Below, in pieces: positions 8,261 through 15,847 of a stretch of DNA of 64,000 nucleotides; position 1 is the stretch's first letter, and each line of letters starts with the position of its first letter. A model generated the notes under the pieces. The model saw nothing but the letters and a program-made list of their open reading frames with translations, had not been told where the DNA came from and made no database searches. The translations under genes were made by a program, and so were the position numbers. Origin of the DNA: Streptomyces leeuwenhoekii (lineage in GTDB: Bacteria; Actinomycetota; Actinomycetes; Streptomycetales; Streptomycetaceae); assembly GCF_001013905.1 (NCBI RefSeq), contig NZ_LN831790.1, positions 6,772,001 to 6,836,000 of the forward strand, read 5' to 3'.

Positions 8261-9106
8261 ATGCCACGACTTCCGCATCCCGGCCCCGCCGAGCTGTGCC
8301 GCGACCTCCTGCCCCTGCGCGGCCGGACCGCCCTGGTCACCGGGGCCAGCAGACGCGACGGCATCGGTCACGCCGTCGCCCGGCGGCTGGCCGCCTACGG
8401 CGCGAGCGTCTACCTCCACCACCATGTGCCGCACGACGCCGCCAAGCCCTGGGGCGCCGACCGTATCGACGAGGTGATCGCCTCCGTACGCGAGGCGGCC
8501 GGTGACACCGGCGCGACCGTCACCCACGGGCCCGGCGACCTCGCCGACCCGGAGGCGCCCGCCCAACTCGTCGCCCGGGCCGCCGACGCGCTCGGCGGAC
8601 GGCTCGACATCCTCGTCGCCAACCACGCCCTCAGCGGTTGCGACGGCCCACTGGACGCCCTCGACGCGACGATGCTGGACGCGCACTGGGCGGTCGACAC
8701 CCGCTCGGTGCTGCTGCTCGTCCAGGCCCACGCCCGGCTGCGGGCCGCGCTGCCGCCGCGCACCCCGGGCGGACGCGTGGTGATGATGACCTCCGGCCAG
8801 GACATCGCGGGCGGCATGCCCGGCGAGATCGCCTACGCGCTCCAGAAGGGGGCCCTCGCCTCCATCACCCGCTCGCTGGCGACGACCCTCGCCGAGTACG
8901 CGGTCACGGTGAACACGGTCAACCCCGGTCCCGTGGACACCGGTTACCTGACCGGCGAAGCCTACGACGCCGTCGCCGCCCGCTTCCCCGCCGGACGGTG
9001 GGGCATGCCCGACGACCCGGCCCGCCTCATCGCGTGGCTCGCCACCGACGAGGCGGACTGGATCACCGGTCAGGTCATCGACTCCGAGGGCGGCTTCCGC
9101 CGCTGA
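8261..9106 (+). CDS. SDR family oxidoreductase
   Basis: This 281-residue short-chain dehydrogenase/reductase shows the Rossmann motif TALVTGASRRDGIG (a TGxxxGIG variant with an insertion, seen in some FabG-like and aminoglycoside-related SDRs). It also has the structural motif LVANHAL in place of the usual NNAG, an active-site region ending in YALQKGAL (YxxxK) and the NTVNPGPVDTG segment after it. It is probably an NAD(P)-dependent reductase of unknown substrate. ATG at 8261 is preferred; a GTG two codons upstream is also in frame. It is convergent with the DUF885 gene, with a 13-bp gap. Confidence 0.88.
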   Translation: MPRLPHPGPAELCRDLLPLRGRTALVTGASRRDGIGHAVARRLAAYGASVYLHHHVPHDAAKPWGADRIDEVIASVREAAGDTGATVTHGPGDLADPEAPAQLVARAADALGGRLDILVANHALSGCDGPLDALDATMLDAHWAVDTRSVLLLVQAHARLRAALPPRTPGGRVVMMTSGQDIAGGMPGEIAYALQKGALASITRSLATTLAEYAVTVNTVNPGPVDTGYLTGEAYDAVAARFPAGRWGMPDDPARLIAWLATDEADWITGQVIDSEGGFRR

Positions 9107-9119
9107 CCCGCGCCGCGGC

Positions 9120-10808
9120 TCACAGCCGCGACAACTCGTCCACCAGGTCGTCCAGTCCCAGGGAGCCCTGGGACAGGGCGGCCATGTGCCAGGACTTCAG
9201 GTCGAAGGAGTCGCCGTGCCGCTTGCGCGCGTTCTCCCGGCCCAGCAGCCAGGCCCGCTCGCCCAGCTTGTAGCCGATGGCCTGCCCGGGGATCGTCAGA
9301 TAGCGGGTCAGCTCGCTCTCCACGAAGTCCGCCGGGCGGCTGCTGTGCGCGCCGAAGAACTCCTGCGCCAGCTCCGGCGTCCAGCGCTCGCCCGGGTGGA
9401 ACGGCGAGTCGGCCGGGATCTCCAGCTCCAGGTGCATGCCGATGTCGACGATGACCCGGACCGCCCGCATCATCTGCGCGTCCAGGTAGCCGAGCCGCTC
9501 CTCGGCGTCGGTGAGGAAGCCCAGCTCGTCCATGAGGCGCTCCGCGTACAGCGCCCAGCCCTCGGCGTTGGCGCTGACCATGCCGACGGACGCCTGGTAG
9601 CGGGAGAGGTCCTCGGCCACGTGCACCCACTGCGCGAGCTGGAGGTGGTGGCCGGGAACGCCCTCGTGGTACCAGGTCGAGACCAGGTCGTAGACCGGGA
9701 AGCGGGTCTGGCCCATCGTCGGCAGCCAGGTGCGGCCGGGGCGGGAGAAGTCCTCCGAGGGGCTCGTGTAGTACGGCGCCGCCGCGCTGCCGGGCGGGGC
9801 GATGCACGACTCCACCCGGCGCACCCGCTCGGCCAGGTCGAAATGGGTGCCGTCCAGCGACTCGATCGCCCGGTCCATCAGCTTCTGGAGCCAGTCGCGG
9901 ACCTCGTCGACGCCCTCGATGTGCCGGCCGTGCTCGTCCAGGTGCGCCAGCGCCGCCCACGGGGTCTCGGCGCCCGGCAGGATCTTCTCCGCCTCCCGCT
10001 TCATCTCCGCGAGCAGATGGTGATACTCGGACCAGCCGTAGGCGTACGCCTCGTCCAGATCCAGGTCGGTGCCGTTGTAGTAGCGGGACCAGCGGGCGTA
10101 GCGCTCCCGGCCCACCGTGTCCGGGGCGCCCTCGATCGCCGGGGCGTACACCTCGCGCATCCAGTCCCGCAGGCCGGCCACGGCCGCGGTCGCCGCGCGG
10201 GCGGCCTCGTCCAGTTCCGCGCGCAGCGCCTCCGGACCGGCAGCGGCGAAGTCCTCGAACCAGCCGCGGCCCCGGCCCGTGTCGGCCCACTCGCCGAGCT
10301 GTCCGATGAAGGTGGCGGTCGGGCGCGGCCCCGCGTACAGCTCGCGCTCCAGGCCGAGCGCGAGGGACTCCCGGTAGCCCGCCAGCGCGGCCGGCACCGC
10401 GCGCAGCCGCTCGGCGACCGCCGCCCAGTCCTCGTCCGTCGCCGTCGGCGTCACGGTGAAGATCTCCCGGACCGAGTGCGCCGGGGTGCCCATGTTGCCG
10501 ACCGAGCGCAGGCCCTCCTCGGCCTCGTGCACGGCGAGTTCGGCGGTGAGCCGCTCGCGCAGCAGCCGGCCGCAGCGCCGCTCCGCATCGCTGTCCGCGC
10601 CCGGCCGGCGCTCCGCCTCGTCCAGCCTGGCGAGCGTGGTCCGCGCCAGCCGGGCCAGTGCCTCCTGCCCCGCGGGCGAGAGGTCGGGCAGACGGCTGGA
10701 GCTCTCCTTCACGCCGAGGTACGTCCCGGTGACCGGGTCGAGGGCGACGAGCTCGTCGACGTAGGCGTCGGCGACTTGACGGGGCAGCGGGCTGTTCGTC
10801 TCTGACAT
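9120..10808 (-). CDS. DUF885 family protein (predicted metallopeptidase)
   Basis: A 562-residue protein matches the DUF885 family, which is related to M32-like zinc carboxypeptidases. The diagnostic element is WYHEGVPGHHLQ, an HExxxGH-type metal site, followed by SANAEGWALYAERLMDELGF, which supplies the third ligand Glu. The protein is acidic, helical and lacks a signal peptide, so it is cytoplasmic. Many actinobacterial genomes carry one or more copies and no substrate is firmly assigned. The start MSETNSPLP at 10808 fits the family; a longer upstream frame adds only 13 residues. The Lrp gene lies about 100 bp upstream on the same strand. Confidence 0.88.
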   Translation of the reverse strand: MSETNSPLPRQVADAYVDELVALDPVTGTYLGVKESSSRLPDLSPAGQEALARLARTTLARLDEAERRPGADSDAERRCGRLLRERLTAELAVHEAEEGLRSVGNMGTPAHSVREIFTVTPTATDEDWAAVAERLRAVPAALAGYRESLALGLERELYAGPRPTATFIGQLGEWADTGRGRGWFEDFAAAGPEALRAELDEAARAATAAVAGLRDWMREVYAPAIEGAPDTVGRERYARWSRYYNGTDLDLDEAYAYGWSEYHHLLAEMKREAEKILPGAETPWAALAHLDEHGRHIEGVDEVRDWLQKLMDRAIESLDGTHFDLAERVRRVESCIAPPGSAAAPYYTSPSEDFSRPGRTWLPTMGQTRFPVYDLVSTWYHEGVPGHHLQLAQWVHVAEDLSRYQASVGMVSANAEGWALYAERLMDELGFLTDAEERLGYLDAQMMRAVRVIVDIGMHLELEIPADSPFHPGERWTPELAQEFFGAHSSRPADFVESELTRYLTIPGQAIGYKLGERAWLLGRENARKRHGDSFDLKSWHMAALSQGSLGLDDLVDELSRL

Positions 10809-10904
10809 GCGGACATCCTCGTACGGACCCGGGTGCCGCGTCAGCACGGTGGGGCCGCCCCGTCCGCCGGGGCGGCCGGATTTCGCTCAGGGCGAGCCCC
10901 GGGC

Positions 10905-11384
10905 TCACGGCGCGGACGGCGGCAGCAAGGGCCCGCAGTCCCACTGCTGGAAGATCAGCCGGGTTTCCACCCGCGCCACCTCGCGCCGGGCCGTGAACTC
11001 GTCCAGGACCAGCCGCTGCAGATCCGCCATGTCGGCGACCGCGACATGGATCAGATAGTCGTCCGGGCCGGTCAGATGGAAGACGGTCCGGGACTCCGCG
11101 AGCGCCCGGATCCGCTCGACGAACGGTCCCACCAGCTCCCGCCGGTGCGGCCGCACCTGCACCGACAGCAGCGCCTCCAGGCCGCGCCCCAGCTTGGCCG
11201 GGTCCAGGCGCAGCCGGTGGCCGAGGATCACGCCGGCGCGGCGCAGTCGCGTCACCCGGTCCAGGCAGGTCGACGGCGCCACCCCGACCTGCGCGGCGAG
11301 CTCCCGGTAGGTCGTCCGGGCGTCGTTCTGCAGCAGCCGCAGCAGGTGGAGATCGACCGGATCCAGTGCGACAGAGTCGGCCAT
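10905..11384 (-). CDS. Lrp/AsnC family transcriptional regulator
   Basis: A 159-residue Lrp/AsnC protein contains a helix-turn-helix (LHLLRLLQNDARTTYRELAA, then VAPSTCLDRVTRLRRAG) and the RAM domain (FHLTGPDDYLIHVAVADMADL). It is divergent from a PLP-dependent sulfur amino-acid enzyme across 59 bp, so that gene is the probable target. The protein differs clearly from the Lrp homologue 3.5 kb upstream and is not a recent duplicate. The family is certain; the effector is unknown. Confidence 0.92.
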   Translation of the reverse strand: MADSVALDPVDLHLLRLLQNDARTTYRELAAQVGVAPSTCLDRVTRLRRAGVILGHRLRLDPAKLGRGLEALLSVQVRPHRRELVGPFVERIRALAESRTVFHLTGPDDYLIHVAVADMADLQRLVLDEFTARREVARVETRLIFQQWDCGPLLPPSAP

Positions 11385-11402
11385 CGGGCGAACGTAGCAC
11401 GG

Positions 11403-11417
11403 GACCGGGCCCCGGTC
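11403..11417. promoter_or_regulatory. Palindromic operator candidate between Lrp and PLP-enzyme genes
   Basis: GACCGGG-C-CCCGGTC is a perfect 7-bp inverted repeat around a single base. It lies midway in the 59-bp divergent promoter gap and is the only clear symmetric element there. Binding by the adjacent Lrp regulator is inferred. Confidence 0.45.
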
Positions 11418-11443
11418 ACCCGGCCGTCGTTCACTCTTCCGCC

Positions 11444-12619
11444 ATGGACACGCCTACGACGCCGAGAGCGCGGGACACCGAGGCGGTGCACGCCGGCCGC
11501 GACGACCTCGCCCGGCAGGGACTGCACGCCCCGCCGATCGACCTGTCCACCACCTACCCCTCCTACGACAGCCGCGGCGAGGCCGCCCGCATCGACGCCT
11601 TCGCCGCCACCGGCGCGGAGCCGGACGGCCCGCCCGTCTACGGGCGGCTGGGCAATCCGACCGTCGCCCGGTTCGAGGCGGCGCTGGCCCGACTGGAGGG
11701 CACCGAGGCCGCCGTCGCGTTCGCCAGCGGGATGGCCGCGCTGACCGCCGTCCTGCTGGCCCGCGGCGCGCTGGGGCTGCGGCACGTCGTGGCCGTGCGC
11801 CCCCTGTACGGCTGCAGCGACCACCTGCTGACCGCCGGGATGCTGGGCACGGAGGTGACCTGGACCGACCCGGCGGGCATCGCGGACGCGCTGCGGCCCG
11901 GCACCGGGCTGGTCCTGGTGGAGTCCCCGGCCAATCCCACGCTCGCCGAAGTCGACCTGCGGGCCGTGGCCCACGCGTGCGGCTCCGTGCCGCTGCTGGT
12001 CGACAACACCTTCGCCACGCCGGTGTTGCAGCGCCCCGCCGAGCAGGGCGCGCGGCTGGTGCTGCACAGCGCCACCAAGTACCTCGGCGGGCACGGGGAC
12101 GTGCTCGCGGGCGTGGTGGCGTGCGACGAGGAGTTCGCGGGGCGGCTGCGGCGGGTGCGGTTCGCCACCGGCGGTGTGCTGCATCCGCTGGCCGGCTATC
12201 TGCTGCTGCGCGGCCTGGCGACGCTGCCCGTGCGGGTGCGCGCGGCCTCCGCGAACGCCGCCGAACTCGCCCGCAGGCTCGCCGCCGACCCGCGCGTGGC
12301 CCGCGTCCACTACCCGCGCATCGGCGGGGCGATGATCTCCTTCGAGGTCCACGGCGATCCGCACGAGGTCGTCCGCCGGGTCCGGCTCGTCACTCCGGCC
12401 GTGAGCCTCGGCAGTGTCGACACGCTCATCCAGCATCCCGCGTCCATCAGCCATCGCGTCGTCGACCCCGGCGACCGCCGCGCCGCCGGGGTGAGCGACC
12501 GGCTGCTGCGGCTGTCGGTGGGCCTGGAGGACGTCGACGACCTGTGGGCCGACCTGGACGGGGCGCTGGGACGGCGGACGGCGGCGACGGCCCGCCGGGA
12601 GGAGACGGCGCGGAACTGA
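11444..12619 (+). CDS. Cys/Met-metabolism PLP-dependent enzyme (cystathionine gamma-synthase / methionine gamma-lyase type)
   Basis: The 391-residue product is a fold-type I trans-sulfuration enzyme. It has HAGRDD and PPIDLSTTYPS at the N-terminus, VYGRLGNPTVARFEAALARL, the PLP-phosphate loop FASGMAAL, VESPANPT, and the Schiff-base Lys about residue 212 in HSATKYLGGHGD. The C-terminal half ends in RLSVGLEDVDDL, usual for the family. Sequence alone does not separate gamma-synthase from gamma-lyase activity. Its divergent Lrp neighbour and the nearby rhodanese suggest control by sulfur amino acids. The ATG at 11444 fits the family N-terminus. Confidence 0.9.
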   Translation: MDTPTTPRARDTEAVHAGRDDLARQGLHAPPIDLSTTYPSYDSRGEAARIDAFAATGAEPDGPPVYGRLGNPTVARFEAALARLEGTEAAVAFASGMAALTAVLLARGALGLRHVVAVRPLYGCSDHLLTAGMLGTEVTWTDPAGIADALRPGTGLVLVESPANPTLAEVDLRAVAHACGSVPLLVDNTFATPVLQRPAEQGARLVLHSATKYLGGHGDVLAGVVACDEEFAGRLRRVRFATGGVLHPLAGYLLLRGLATLPVRVRAASANAAELARRLAADPRVARVHYPRIGGAMISFEVHGDPHEVVRRVRLVTPAVSLGSVDTLIQHPASISHRVVDPGDRRAAGVSDRLLRLSVGLEDVDDLWADLDGALGRRTAATARREETARN

Positions 12620-12767
12620 GGCCGGACCGGAGAGCGGGGGAGGACCGGGCCTTCGCCGGGCTGAGCTGGGCCGCCCGGGGGCAGCGACCGGTGCCCTCGG
12701 GCGGCCCGGCGGCGGAGAGGGCGAAACCCGCGTGCCGGGGCTGCGGGGCCCGGGCGATGATGCACCG

Positions 12768-13238
12768 ATGCCGAACGTCACCCACGCGCACGAGGCAGAA
12801 GGCACGGCTTCCCTGCTGACCACGGTGAACCGGCTGCACAAGCAGTTGGACGACTTCACCACCGAGCTCTACGTCGCCTACGACTTCGGGGACGGGTCGG
12901 GCCTGGTGCCGTCCCTCTTCGTCGAAGAGCACCCCGCGGGTCCGGAGCTGCGACTCCGCCACCGCTTCGCATTCTTCGCGGAGGGGGACGCGGACGTGAG
13001 TGAGTTGCGGTTCTGCGCGGGTGTGACCGTCACCCCGGCGGGCTACGTCGTGGAGGCCGTGGTGGACGTCGACCTCGAAGTGCCCCGGGGGGAATACGGC
13101 GGTGGCGTCCACACCCTCTACCGCGAGCGGGTCGGTCCGCTTTCCCTCACGAGCGCCCTGAGCCGGTTGGAGGAGCAGGTCGCAGCGCTCTGCACCAGGG
13201 ACGAGGTTCCGAGCCGTCTGGGATTCGCCACACGGTGA
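12768..13238 (+). CDS. Hypothetical protein
   Basis: A 156-residue protein with no recognised family. It has acidic, alternating beta-type segments (ELYVAYDFGDGSGLVPSLFV, RLRHRFAFFAEGD, VTPAGYVVEAVVDVDLEVP) and a C-terminal helix (LTSALSRLEEQVAAL). It has no signal peptide and no membrane segment, so it is probably a small soluble cytoplasmic protein. ATG at 12768 is chosen; an upstream GTG in frame would add 12 residues of low-complexity sequence. It is about 150 bp after the PLP enzyme and not clearly in its operon. Confidence 0.6.
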   Translation: MPNVTHAHEAEGTASLLTTVNRLHKQLDDFTTELYVAYDFGDGSGLVPSLFVEEHPAGPELRLRHRFAFFAEGDADVSELRFCAGVTVTPAGYVVEAVVDVDLEVPRGEYGGGVHTLYRERVGPLSLTSALSRLEEQVAALCTRDEVPSRLGFATR

Positions 13239-13358
13239 CCTGTCTTCTCCTGCCCTGCCCGGCCCGGCCCCGCGCCTCACCCGGTCACGGTCCACCGCGC
13301 CCGGCGGGGGCTTCGCGCCGGGGGCGTGGAAGACGGCCGGGGCCCCGCGCCCGGGGTG

Positions 13359-14792
13359 TCAGATCAGCCCGCCGTGCTGCTCCCCGGCCCGGTCGTACGC
13401 CGTGTGCGCGCCGGTGGCGGGGGACAGGCGCGCGGTGATGACCAGGGTGCCTTCCTCGATCTGGTAGTCGAGGGGGAGGCCGAGGCCGCGCATCGCGGCG
13501 ACCATGCCGGTGTTCGACGACTGGGTGACGGCGTACACGCTCGCGCAGCCCGCCTCGGCGGCCATCGCGACGAGCCGGCGCAACAGCTCACCGCCGATAC
13601 CGCGGCGCTGCCAGGCGTCCTCGACGAGCAGCGCGACCTCCGTCTCGTCGCCGTCCCACAGCAGATGGCCCAGCCCGACGACGCGCCCCGAGGCGGTCTG
13701 CACGGCGAGCGTCCGGCCGAAGCGCGGGCTGAGCAGATGGTTCAGATAGCGGTCGGCGTCACCGACCGGCCCGTGGTACCGCATCGCGAGCGTGGCCGGG
13801 GAGCACCGCTCGTGCATCGCCCTGGCCGCCGCCACGTCGTCGGTGTCGGCCCGGCGCACCGTGATGTCGCTGCCCTCCGGCAGCGTCAGCACGTCCCCGC
13901 TGCGCGGAACGCGCGGACCGAGCCGGGCGTCCAGCTCCACCAGCGCCCTCGCGCGCGCGAACTCGGTCGGCGTGAACGGCAGATGGGGCCGCTCGATGGT
14001 GATCACTCCGCCCTCCGGCGCGCGCAGCCGCATCACGGTGTCCTCCAGGACTCCCTCGACCGGCACACCGTCCGGCTCCCGCCCCTGGCCGGCCGCCGGC
14101 GCGGGCAGCGAGCGAATCGTGCACCGGCCCAGCAACTGCCGCAGCGCCAGGGGCAGTTCCGCCGCGTCCAGCGCGGTCCGGGTGGCCAGCCCCAGGACGC
14201 GGGTCGGCGCGTCCACCAGATCGTGGGCGTCCGCCCGCTCGATCCAGGACCCGGTACCGCCCGCCCGCGCCACCGCGCGGGTGATCTCCGGCGCCTCGAC
14301 CGTGCCCGGGGCGCGCAGCAGGAACTCGTCGACCGTGCCCTCGGCGAGCGGGTGCGTCTGCAGGCTCAGGATGTCGACCCGCCGGTCGGCGAGGGCGGCG
14401 CACAGGGCGGCCAGCGACCCGGGTTCGTCCCGCACCGTCGTCCGCATCCGCCACAGCGCGCTGTCCGGCTCCCCGGGGCGTCCCGCCACGGCCTGGTCGG
14501 ACGGCCCGGCCTGCCGCTCGGCGGACGGCGGCCGGGCGCCGGTATCGTCCGCCGGCGGTGCGTGACCATGGCGTCGTGACCACCACAGGTGGAACCCCGC
14601 CGTGGCGACCAGGGCGATCGCCGAGATCACCAGCAGGGCCGGGCCGTCCGGGCCGTGGCCCACCAACTGCGCCACGGTGCCCGCCGCCGCGACCGCCGTG
14701 AACAGGGCGGCGAGTTCGACCACGTCCCGCCGCCAGTGGCGCACCGGACGCCCGTGCCGGGCGCGCGTCACATCAGACATTTCTCGACTCAT
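13359..14792 (-). CDS. Membrane-anchored ACT-domain GNAT N-acetyltransferase
   Basis: The predicted 477-residue product has three parts. Residues about 20-75 hold two transmembrane segments (VVELAALFTAVAAAGTVAQ and ALLVISAIALVATAGFHLW). Residues about 120-200 hold an ACT-like domain (TTVRDEPGSLAALCAALADR, then DILSLQTHPL). The C-terminal third is a GNAT domain with LLVEDAWQRRGIGGELLRRL, the acetyl-CoA loop. Between them is a spacer of about 130 residues. ACT-GNAT proteins of actinomycetes are known lysine acetyltransferases whose activity is tuned by amino acids. A membrane anchor on this fold is less usual. Two ATGs four codons apart (14792, 14780) are possible starts. The promoter side is an AT-rich tract. 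Confidence 0.82.
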   Translation of the reverse strand: MSREMSDVTRARHGRPVRHWRRDVVELAALFTAVAAAGTVAQLVGHGPDGPALLVISAIALVATAGFHLWWSRRHGHAPPADDTGARPPSAERQAGPSDQAVAGRPGEPDSALWRMRTTVRDEPGSLAALCAALADRRVDILSLQTHPLAEGTVDEFLLRAPGTVEAPEITRAVARAGGTGSWIERADAHDLVDAPTRVLGLATRTALDAAELPLALRQLLGRCTIRSLPAPAAGQGREPDGVPVEGVLEDTVMRLRAPEGGVITIERPHLPFTPTEFARARALVELDARLGPRVPRSGDVLTLPEGSDITVRRADTDDVAAARAMHERCSPATLAMRYHGPVGDADRYLNHLLSPRFGRTLAVQTASGRVVGLGHLLWDGDETEVALLVEDAWQRRGIGGELLRRLVAMAAEAGCASVYAVTQSSNTGMVAAMRGLGLPLDYQIEEGTLVITARLSPATGAHTAYDRAGEQHGGLI

Positions 14793-14890
14793 ACGGCCAC
14801 TGTGGAGGAACGGTGTTGCGTGATCACGAACGCCCTGTGTCCGCTGAGTAAAGAGGTTTCTTTGTATTTTGTTGCTTTTTTTACGGGTTG
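14793..14890 (-). promoter_or_regulatory. AT-rich upstream region of the ACT-GNAT gene
   Basis: Positions 14855-14885 contain a T-rich stretch (TTTGTATTTTGTTGCTTTTT on the plus strand) that is very unusual in this DNA. It lies 65-90 bp upstream of the acetyltransferase start. It probably carries the promoter or an upstream activating tract. I cannot assign an unambiguous -35/-10. Confidence 0.35.
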
Positions 14891-15201
14891 GCGCCGTGCC
14901 CTGAGCCGCCCGCCACCCCGCGCGCCGCATCCGCGGCGGCTCGGCGGGCTCGTGGCTCCGGCGGCACCGGGCCCGCCTCGCGGCCGGGCGGTGCCGCGCA
15001 CCAGGGGATGACGCCGGTGCGCGGCACACCCCACCAGGCTAAGACCTCGTCCCGGGTCGGTGAGCCGACGGGCAGCGGTGAGGCCGGTGGTGACGCGGGC
15101 TCAGCCGGGCCGTGGGCCGTGCCGGGAGGCAGGACACCCTGATCCTCGCGGAAAATGTCGTCCGCGGTCACCACCGAGGTGCCGGTGCCCAACGGCGTCA
15201 C
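14881..15201 (-). CDS. Possible small protein with a TTA codon (uncertain)
   Basis: A 106-codon frame starts MTPLGTGTSVVTADDIFRED and keeps fairly high third-position G/C. It is Pro/Ala/Arg-rich and has no recognised domain. It contains a TTA leucine codon (CTA... on the plus strand near 15041), which in Streptomyces would make it bldA-dependent. It overlaps the N-terminal part of a decayed GbsR/MarR gene on the other strand, so it may be chance. I rate it as weak. Confidence 0.25.
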   Translation of the reverse strand: MTPLGTGTSVVTADDIFREDQGVLPPGTAHGPAEPASPPASPLPVGSPTRDEVLAWWGVPRTGVIPWCAAPPGREAGPVPPEPRARRAAADAARGVAGGSGHGANP

Positions 15202-15203
15202 CC

Positions 15204-15597
15204 GCCGAGGGAGATGCCGTCTCCGCGGCCGTCGGCCTCCTGGAGGCGATGGGGATCATCCACCGCCGGCGTCCCGCGCCGCCGCGCGGAGCGCTACGGC
15301 ATCGGCGACGACGCGTGGTTCCAGGCCATCATGGCCAGCGCGCGCATCGACACCCGGATCGCCGCCGCCTCCGCGCGCAGCGCCCAGGCGCTCGGCCCCG
15401 ACATGCCCGCCGGTGCGCGGTTGGAGAACCTGAGCCAGTTCCTGCACCACGTCACCGAGGACCTGGTCCGCTCGGCGGAGCACTGGCGGCGGGTCTGCTT
15501 CCCCCGGTCCGCCGGCCGGCCGGGGAGCGTCCCGCGGGCCGTCTCGCCGGCCGGCCGCAGAGGGCGGCGGCGAGACGGGGTCCGGCGAGCCGGATGA
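15204..15597 (+). pseudogene. Frameshifted GbsR/MarR-type regulator remnant
   Basis: Two adjacent frames together resemble a GbsR/MarR regulator. Frame one (about 15204-15275) gives EGDAVSAAVGLLEAMGIIHR, the recognition helix and wing entry. The sequence then continues only after a frame change near 15276-15290, giving RRAERYGIGDDAWFQAIMAS, LGPDMPAGARLENLSQFLHH and VTEDLVRSAEHWRRV. That second part is the usual ERYxxxDDxW...PAGARLE...HV-D--RSAEHWR tail of the family. The N-terminal third of the HTH domain is missing and the C-terminus runs into unrelated sequence. No single frame encodes a complete protein, so the gene is inactive. Confidence 0.6.
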
Positions 15598-15847
15598 TGG
15601 CGGTCCCGGCCGGAGCGGACGGGCGGGCCGCGCCACCGGTCGGGCCGGTTGGTGCGGCGCTCGCGCTGTTCGCGGCCCGTGCGAGGGTCACGTCGACGGC
15701 GGGCGGACGCCCCGCCCCGGCCGACCGGCCGCCCGCGGTGGGCGGCCGGCCGGGTGCCGGGGAATCACCGCCGGGATCCGGTGCCGCCGCGGCCCGGGAC
15801 GCATCACGCGAAACGAGCGGGCACCGAGGAAACGACGTCCGGGAATG

